From Deltaproteobacteria bacterium (GTDB taxonomy: Bacteria; JAMCPX01): a DNA stretch of 11,685 bases. Every line of letters begins with the position of its first letter. Positions within the stretch are counted from its first letter, which is position 1. This document shows positions 6,783-11,685 of this stretch, one piece after another. Below the pieces are notes generated by a model. It saw only the letters and a program-made list of their open reading frames with translations. It made no database searches and was not told the origin of the DNA. The DNA lies in contig JAMDCL010000161.1 of NCBI GenBank assembly GCA_023489065.1, positions 1 to 11,685 on the forward strand. The letters run 5' to 3'. Made by a program: the position numbers and the translations under genes.

Positions 6783-8237
6783 TTATGCCTTTTTCAAAAG
6801 GCCGATGTCCGGCGGTACCCAGCCTCCGAATGCCTTTTCAAGCTCAAGTGCAACGGCGATGGTAACATGATCATTTCCGTGGACTGACGCGACCTGCACC
6901 CCGAGAGGCAGGCCTTCTTCATTGAGGCCGAGGGGTACCTGGGTGACCGGGAGTTCCATCATGTTGAGTATCGCCGTGTACGCAAAATCGAACGGTGTTA
7001 GCAGCGGCTTTCTGTGCTTCGGCGCAGGCCGGGAGTAAGACGGATACAGCATAATGCCGTTTTGACCTATCAGATTCACCAGTTCCGCGCGCAGGCTTAC
7101 TCCCGCTTCCACCAGCCTCTTTGTGCGGGCCGGCATATACTTGAACAGTTGTTCAACCATAGCGAGGACAATCGAAGGGAGCGTGTGTTCCGAGATGCGC
7201 ATGGACCACTTTATCATCTCGAACAGCGGATGTATGGCAGTCCCGTTGCCAAGGCTTGCACTGAAGGATTCCTGGTCCGATGCCGAGAGCATGGATGCCC
7301 ATATATCAAAAGACTTCTTAAAACCGGCAATCCTCGTTCTTTTTACGATAGCACCCCTGCTTCCGAGGAAGTCCGCAGCTTTTCGCTGTGCCTCTTTCAG
7401 GTCACTGCTGACCCGCGTTTTCCCGTTATCTTCGACATCGATTACGGTTAACCCTTTGAGCGTAACGTCGGACAGAGCACCGATCTTCATAACCGTGCAC
7501 CCTTTGTCTATGTTGTCGGGCCCGGCCATAAGCCTGAGGAGCGGCATCAGGTCTTCAGCCCTGCGTACGATCGGACCTGTTGTAAGATACGTGAGCGCCT
7601 TGTTTCTTGCGATGGGGTACTGCCCGGTATTCGGTACAAGCCCGCCTGTCGCCTTGTGGCCAAAGACGCCGTTAAAAAAAGAAGGCAATCGAATGGAGCC
7701 TCCTATGTCGGCACCGAGTCCGAACGGAGAGCCTCCGGACCCGACGATTGCCCCTTCTCCCCCTGAACTACCCCCGACGATATGGTCCCGGTCATAGGGG
7801 TTGTTGGTTCTGCCGTACAGTCTGTTGTCCGTCTCCATCCACATACAAAGCTCGGGGATATTGGTTACACCGAGCGGTATTGCGCCCGATTTCTTCAATC
7901 TTTCGACAGCGGTTGCATCGTGGTCCGCAATAATATTTTTCCGTGCGACAAGCCCCGAGGTGTTCGGCATACCGGTGAGCATGAAGCTCTCCTTTATGGT
8001 GCACGGAACACCGAGGAAAGGAGGAAGCGAGTCAGGTGCCGAGTTCCCGACACGCTTGTCGGCATCCTTTGCCTCGGCTCGCGCAGCATCAAAACGGTCG
8101 CGTACAACCGCATTGATGGAAGGATTTACCTCCCGGATGTGATCGATATGCAGGTTTACAATTTCAAGCGATGAAACCTCTTTCGTGCGTACCAACTGCG
8201 CAAGCTGTGTTCCCGACAGAGTCAAAAGTTTCTTCAT
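6783..8237 (-). CDS. Amidase-signature family hydrolase, FAAH-like
   Basis: Amidase-signature enzymes hydrolyse amide or ester bonds with a Ser-cisSer-Lys triad. The protein has 484 residues, typical for a single-domain member. The triad is clear: Lys82 in VPCTIKE, Ser157 in GGSSGGEGA (155-163) and nucleophile Ser181 in GADIGGSIRLP (176-185). The spacings (75 and 24) equal those of mammalian fatty-acid amide hydrolase (Lys142, Ser217, Ser241), and the flanking GSGGSPFGLGADIGGSIR closely follows FAAH. It is therefore likelier a lipid- or aryl-amide hydrolase than GatA, whose partners gatB/gatC are absent here. No signal peptide is seen, so it is probably cytoplasmic. The start ATG has GGGAAGGGGATGGG upstream. 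The substrate is unknown. It is the first gene of the minus-strand run and is divergent from the thiolase operon. Confidence 0.92.
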   Translation of the reverse strand: MKKLLTLSGTQLAQLVRTKEVSSLEIVNLHIDHIREVNPSINAVVRDRFDAARAEAKDADKRVGNSAPDSLPPFLGVPCTIKESFMLTGMPNTSGLVARKNIIADHDATAVERLKKSGAIPLGVTNIPELCMWMETDNRLYGRTNNPYDRDHIVGGSSGGEGAIVGSGGSPFGLGADIGGSIRLPSFFNGVFGHKATGGLVPNTGQYPIARNKALTYLTTGPIVRRAEDLMPLLRLMAGPDNIDKGCTVMKIGALSDVTLKGLTVIDVEDNGKTRVSSDLKEAQRKAADFLGSRGAIVKRTRIAGFKKSFDIWASMLSASDQESFSASLGNGTAIHPLFEMIKWSMRISEHTLPSIVLAMVEQLFKYMPARTKRLVEAGVSLRAELVNLIGQNGIMLYPSYSRPAPKHRKPLLTPFDFAYTAILNMMELPVTQVPLGLNEEGLPLGVQVASVHGNDHVTIAVALELEKAFGGWVPPDIGLLKKA

Positions 8238-8478
8238 ATCCCATCCCCTTCCCTATGTTTTAAGATTGCAAAATCAGGATAACCGGCTTGTTTTTCTTTA
8301 TCCCTATCCAGCATAATCCCGAAACCCTAACACACAGGGAAAAAATTGCAATCAACACCCATAAAAGAACCGTGGAGATCAAGCCTGCCGTCGACAGCCG
8401 GTGTCCGAACAAGAAAAAGAAAAAACTGGATAAAACTTAATAAATATGATAAGAAATATGCCCTGTAAAGGAGTTATT
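8238..8478. promoter_or_regulatory. Divergent intergenic region between the amidase and the thiolase operon
   Basis: These 241 bp must hold promoters for both directions. For the plus strand, TATGAT (8445-8450) is a fair -10, but no good -35 precedes it. Short inverted words occur: GATTGCAA near 8266 with TTGCAATC near 8346, and GGATAA near 8278 with TTATCC near 8299. They could be operators but are short. Bases about 8410-8460 are strongly A-rich. No terminator or small gene is evident. Confidence 0.4.
8467..8473 (+). promoter_or_regulatory. Ribosome-binding site that decides the thiolase-like start
   Basis: AAAGGAG is 5 nt before the ATG at 8479. The open frame extends 11 codons further upstream, but those codons have no ribosome site and the family N-terminus (KVGIVGVGTTSF) begins here. 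Confidence 0.85.
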
Positions 8479-9744
8479 ATGAATAAGGTCGGCATTGTTG
8501 GAGTAGGGACCACGTCATTCAAGGCTCGCTGGCTGGAAAAAACATATTATGAACTTGCTTATGATGCGGCCAAACTCGCGCTTGAAGACGCGGGCATCGA
8601 CAAGAAAGAGGTCGGTGGTGTCGTGTACGGCATTTATAATGAGTTCTTTGAACGGCAGTTCATGCCGGACGTGTATATTCATAATTATATCGGCATGGGG
8701 CTGAAACCTTCCGTAAGGGTTGCAACGGGCGGTGCAACCGGCGGCGCGGCGGTATTTGTCGGCTGGACGTGGATAGCCTCGGGTCTGTACGATATCGTCA
8801 TGGTACTCGGGGTCGAGAAAGCAACGGACAATTACAATTATACCGTCGGACATTCCACACCGGAGACACTGAAGGCAATACTGTTTTCCGGCGACATGAC
8901 CTTCGAAAATCCCATGGGGCTTACTGCCGCTGCATCGTACGCACTGCCGTTGATTGCGCACATAAACAAGTACGGTACTCCGACAGAAAAACAGATGGCA
9001 ATGGTCTCCGTAAAAAACCATAAAAACGCCATGAACAACCCGATTGCCCAGAGCCCGAAGCTGCTGACGGTAGATGATGTTCTCAATTCGAAGATGATCA
9101 CTTATCCGTTTAAATTTTATGACAACTGTCTTTATTCAGAGGGCGCGTCTGCCATCATCCTCGCATCGGAAAAGGTGGCAAAAGCCCTTTCGGACAATCC
9201 CGCATGGATAACCGGCGTCGGCCTTTCGCTGGATAAGGCATTCGCCGGAGAACGGGACGACATTACTATTTTTACCTCGAGTCTTTACGCCGGCAGAGAT
9301 GCCTATAAAATGTCGGGCATAAAGAACCCGCGAAAAGAACTGGATTTTGCCGAACTGCACGATGCATTTACCGGCGCCGAGATACTTTCGTATGAAGCAT
9401 TCAACTTTTGTAAGCCCGGGGACGGGGGCAAATTGATAGAGGACGGCGTCGTTGAGATGACCGGGGATCTGCCGGTAAGCCCGAGCGGCGGGCTGATAGG
9501 CTGCGGACATGCGGTCGGTGCAACAGGTGTTATGCAGACAGGGGAGGCGGCACTGCAGGTCCAGGGCAGGGCAGAGAAAAGACAGGTTAAAAATGCCCGG
9601 GTCGGTCTTGTCCAGAGCATCGGAGGTCCTGCAACAGCATGGACAGCGGCCATGATCGTGGAAAGGCAGGATAAGATAAAGGGGAAAGGGGTCAAGGGGG
9701 CGAGGGTGAAGGCGAAGGTGAAGTCAGCAAGGAGAAAGAGATAA
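8479..9744 (+). CDS. Thiolase-fold (SCP-x/lipid-transfer type) protein lacking the nucleophilic cysteine
   Basis: The protein has 421 residues and follows the SCP-x-like thiolase family throughout: KVGIVGVGTTSF at the N-terminus, YDIVMVLGVEKATD (104-117), NPMG (144-147), ELHDAFTGAEILSYEAFNFC (292-311), GGLIGCGHAVGATG (337-350) and GLVQSIGGPATAW (376-388). The usual nucleophile segment, RVEAACASGGAA in active members, reads RVATGGATGGAA here (80-91), so the Cys position is Gly85. The second catalytic Cys near the C-terminus is also absent; His344 remains. Condensation or thiolysis by the standard mechanism is thus unlikely. Cys-less relatives that pair with a DUF35 protein, such as Ltp2 with ChsH2, act as retro-aldolases on CoA thioesters, and a similar C-C lyase role is plausible here. 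The last 23 residues (399-421) are an unusual tail with 12 Lys/Arg. The stop overlaps the ribosome site of the next gene. Confidence 0.9.
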   Translation: MNKVGIVGVGTTSFKARWLEKTYYELAYDAAKLALEDAGIDKKEVGGVVYGIYNEFFERQFMPDVYIHNYIGMGLKPSVRVATGGATGGAAVFVGWTWIASGLYDIVMVLGVEKATDNYNYTVGHSTPETLKAILFSGDMTFENPMGLTAAASYALPLIAHINKYGTPTEKQMAMVSVKNHKNAMNNPIAQSPKLLTVDDVLNSKMITYPFKFYDNCLYSEGASAIILASEKVAKALSDNPAWITGVGLSLDKAFAGERDDITIFTSSLYAGRDAYKMSGIKNPRKELDFAELHDAFTGAEILSYEAFNFCKPGDGGKLIEDGVVEMTGDLPVSPSGGLIGCGHAVGATGVMQTGEAALQVQGRAEKRQVKNARVGLVQSIGGPATAWTAAMIVERQDKIKGKGVKGARVKAKVKSARRKR

Positions 9745-9754
9745 AGGAGAACCT

Positions 9755-10306
9755 ATGATACAGGACAAAGCGCAGTGGCTTGAAGAGGCATCAAAAAAGA
9801 TTAAAGTCCCCAAAGAACTTATCGAAAAAGCATTTAAGGATGAACTTGACGGCAATCCTTCTCTAGATGCACCTCTTGAGATTCCGGACATCATGGATAT
9901 CACGTATAAATATACCTATGGAGGCATCTCCAGGTTTTTCAGGGAGATCCGGGACAATAAGCAGCTATACGGAACGAAATGTCCGCAGTGCGGAAAGGTG
10001 TGGCTGCCGCCGAGGATTAACTGCAACGAATGCTATACACCGACCCAATGGGTGAAGCTGGGCGGGACCGCCGAGATCGTGACCTACACAATCGTTTATT
10101 ATGGAACATCCGTGTTTTTCGGAAGGACCCCGTACGTTTGTGCGTTTGTCAAGGTTGCGGGAGCCGACACCCTGATTATGCAGAACGTCTTGATGGAAGA
10201 CATAAAAAAAGCAAGGGTCGGTATGAAACTCACGATCCAATTTAAAGAACACAGGAATGGCGATATGGGAGATTTCTGGTTTGTTCCGGCACAGGAGGAA
10301 CTTTAG
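9755..10306 (+). CDS. DUF35 zinc-ribbon/OB-fold protein, predicted partner of the thiolase-like protein
   Basis: The protein has 183 residues. A rubredoxin-like zinc ribbon is formed by Cys76, Cys79, Cys90 and Cys93 (CPQC, x10, CNEC), followed by an OB-fold (about 103-178: GTAEIVTYTIVYYG, PYVCAFVKVAG, GMKLTIQF). Residues 1-60 form an N-terminal, probably helical extension (EEASKKIKVPKELIEKAFKDE) ahead of the ribbon. DUF35 proteins pair with thiolase-fold enzymes, completing the acyl-CoA site or stabilising the complex (known examples: BbsA with BbsB, ChsH2 with Ltp2). AAAGGAG overlaps the previous stop and lies 6 nt before this ATG, so translation is probably coupled and the two products made in step. 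Confidence 0.9.
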   Translation: MIQDKAQWLEEASKKIKVPKELIEKAFKDELDGNPSLDAPLEIPDIMDITYKYTYGGISRFFREIRDNKQLYGTKCPQCGKVWLPPRINCNECYTPTQWVKLGGTAEIVTYTIVYYGTSVFFGRTPYVCAFVKVAGADTLIMQNVLMEDIKKARVGMKLTIQFKEHRNGDMGDFWFVPAQEEL

Positions 10307-10307
10307 G

Positions 10308-10766
10308 ATGAATGATGTTTACGAAAGGAATATCAACATACGATTACATCCGGTTGATAAAAATACCGTGGTTGTTGCCGCATCATTGCTTGACTTGCAT
10401 CACAGCATAAGCACCGAGATAAAGATAGATCTTACAACTCGGGAGATTGTTGATGCGGATGCAAAAATGGTTCGGGTTCCCTATTCCGGATGCCCCAATG
10501 CACTTGTACATGTACGTAAAATAATAGGTTTTAAGGTAGAACGGGGTATAAATAAAAAAATTGCAGATACACTCGGCCACGCAACCGGTTGCACGCATAT
10601 TGTCGAGATCCTACAAAACGCTATGAGATTTTCGTCATCCATGCTAATAGGTGTAAGGGCAGGATACGGAAGGGTAGATAAGAAGCAGGAACAGAGCGAG
10701 GAAGAGCGAATAGCAAACGTTATGCCTTATTTAAAAAATACATGTATAGTTTTTAAGGAAGGTTAA
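10308..10766 (+). CDS. DUF2889 domain protein
   Basis: The protein has 152 residues from the ATG at 10308; AGGAGG lies about 10 nt upstream, and the previous stop TAG ends one base before. The order of conserved patches fits DUF2889: an early strand pair with DLHHSISTEIKIDLTTREIVDADA (29-52), PYSGCPN (58-64) with Cys62, IIGFKVERG (72-80) and LGHATGCTHIVEILQNA (89-105) with Cys95 and His97. The function of the family is unknown. It is often seen beside acyl-CoA or lipid-degradation genes, and here it shares an operon with the thiolase/DUF35 pair. The open frame extends 17 codons upstream into the DUF35 gene, but without a ribosome site. No signal peptide or membrane segment is seen. Confidence 0.8.
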   Translation: MNDVYERNINIRLHPVDKNTVVVAASLLDLHHSISTEIKIDLTTREIVDADAKMVRVPYSGCPNALVHVRKIIGFKVERGINKKIADTLGHATGCTHIVEILQNAMRFSSSMLIGVRAGYGRVDKKQEQSEEERIANVMPYLKNTCIVFKEG

Positions 10767-10768
10767 CT

Positions 10769-11685
10769 ATGGCACTATCACTACCAAAAGGCTTTTTATA
10801 TGCAGGTGCGGTAAGCGGGATTAAGACGGACGGGAAGAAGGACCTTGCGATAATTTATTCGGAAGTCCCTGCCAGGGCTGCGGGCATGTTCACGACGAAT
10901 GCAATTAAGGCTGCGCCGGTCGTCGTTTCCATGAACCAGCTCAAGAAGGGAGAAAAGCGGATTATAATTGCAAACAGCGGTATAGCAAACGCAGCTACGG
11001 GTAAGGATGGAATAAAGGATGTTAACGAGATCATAGGCGCATACACCAAAGGCTTTAGCGTAAAATCCGACGAGATCCTCGTTGCATCGACCGGTGTTAT
11101 AGGAAGAAGATTGCCGGTAGCTAAAATCATAGCACAGATAGCTGCCTTGAAAAACGATCTTTCAAGACAGGGGTTCATGGATGCCGTACGGGCAATTATG
11201 ACAACCGATACCGTACCAAAATACGGTTCGAGGAGATTAAAGATAGGCGGCAAAGAGGTCATCCTGACGGGATTTGTAAAAGGGTCGGGCATGATACAGC
11301 CGCACATGGCAACCATGCTTGCGTTCTTTACCACGGACGCCAATATTTTGGCGGGTGCCTTGAAAAAGGCGCTGTCGAATGCAACCGGTATGTCGTTCAA
11401 CCGGATCACGATAGATGGAGAAATGAGCACGAACGATACGGTGTTTATCCTTGCAAACGGGCTTGCGCAAAATGAGTCCATTACCGAAGACAACAGGAGT
11501 TATCAGCTGTTTGAGCAGGCAATGATGGACTTATCAAAAGAATTGATAGAAAAAATGGTGAAAGACGGAGAGGGTGCGAGCAAAGTAATCGAGGTCAACG
11601 TAGCAGGTGCAAAAACAGAAGAAGACGCCCGGAAGATCGCCTTTAAGCTTGCGAACTCACCGTCTTTCACCATTTTTTCTATCAA
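10769..11685 (+). CDS. argJ: ArgJ, glutamate N-acetyltransferase / ornithine acetyltransferase; partial, 3' end missing
   Basis: ArgJ transfers the acetyl group of N-acetylornithine to glutamate (and in some species uses acetyl-CoA) in arginine biosynthesis. It cleaves itself into alpha and beta chains in the cytoplasm. I read 305 codons to the window edge. Motifs are NSGIANAATG (69-78; the family usually has NSGNANACTG), ASTGVIG (106-112, oxyanion hole), MTTDTVPK (144-151), KGSGMI (171-176) and the self-cleavage site MATMLAF (180-186), with the nucleophile Thr182. TIDGEMSTND (214-223) is also intact. AAGGAAGG precedes the ATG by 6 nt, and the DUF2889 stop is 2 nt upstream, so it is co-transcribed. 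After ANSP (295-298) the family reads LVKTA, but here it reads SFTIFSI. That tail is an inverted copy of upstream sequence and probably not real. Confidence 0.93.
   Translation, partial: MALSLPKGFLYAGAVSGIKTDGKKDLAIIYSEVPARAAGMFTTNAIKAAPVVVSMNQLKKGEKRIIIANSGIANAATGKDGIKDVNEIIGAYTKGFSVKSDEILVASTGVIGRRLPVAKIIAQIAALKNDLSRQGFMDAVRAIMTTDTVPKYGSRRLKIGGKEVILTGFVKGSGMIQPHMATMLAFFTTDANILAGALKKALSNATGMSFNRITIDGEMSTNDTVFILANGLAQNESITEDNRSYQLFEQAMMDLSKELIEKMVKDGEGASKVIEVNVAGAKTEEDARKIAFKLANSPSFTIFSI
11543..11568 (+). repeat. First arm of a 26-bp perfect inverted repeat inside argJ
   Basis: This segment encodes LIEKMVKDG in a normal part of ArgJ. Its exact reverse complement forms the last 26 bases of the window (11660-11685), 91 bp away. 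Confidence 0.9.
11660..11685 (-). other. Inverted copy at the window end, probable chimeric contig end
   Basis: These 26 bases are the exact reverse complement of 11543-11568. The ArgJ frame departs from the family consensus (ANSP then LVKTA) at this junction. CTCACCG at the junction resembles CTCTCCG on the opposite strand beside the first arm, so microhomology-driven template switching is a natural explanation. Treat these bases as artefact until checked. Confidence 0.8.

Noticed and set aside
11503..11685. Minus-strand open frame at the right end
   Set aside because: It is antisense to argJ and its start lies in the inverted copy at the probable chimeric end.

Overview
This window looks like chromosomal DNA from a Gram-negative, anaerobic-type bacterium, most plausibly a member of the Desulfobacterota (former Deltaproteobacteria) such as a Syntrophales-like lineage. 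That placement is inference. It rests on the lipobox protein, a thiolase/DUF35/DUF2889 cluster of the type common in fatty-acid or aromatic acyl-CoA degraders, a two-domain GpgS-type glycosyltransferase, and a palindromic intergenic repeat containing the GTCATTGC / AGATTGCTTCGTCGTCCCGCC words often seen in that group. No tRNA, rRNA, CRISPR array or transposase was recognised.

Layout, left half (all minus strand, read right to left): an FAAH-like amidase (6783-8237), a beta-propeller-like lipoprotein (5068-6585), a PaaG-like enoyl-CoA hydratase/isomerase (4202-4984), a 508-bp non-coding stretch holding two inverted-repeat elements, the tRNA-modification gene mnmG (1801-3693), and a long glycosyltransferase (1-1736) running off the left edge. 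The glycosyltransferase fuses a glucosyl-3-phosphoglycerate synthase (GpgS, GT81) domain to a second, mannosylglycerate-synthase-like GT domain. This points to synthesis of a glucosylglycerate-type compatible solute. A near-perfect ParB-binding site (parS) lies 2 bp in front of the mnmG start codon.

Layout, right half (plus strand): a tight operon of a thiolase-fold protein that has lost the nucleophilic cysteine (8479-9744), a DUF35 zinc-ribbon/OB-fold partner (9755-10306), a DUF2889 protein (10308-10766) and argJ (from 10769, cut by the right edge). The first three probably act together on a CoA thioester. The 241-bp divergent region 8238-8478 separates the two halves and should carry promoters in both directions.

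The last 26 bases of the window are an exact inverted copy of bases 11543-11568, and the ArgJ reading frame leaves its family consensus exactly there. The right end is therefore probably a chimeric contig end, not real sequence.
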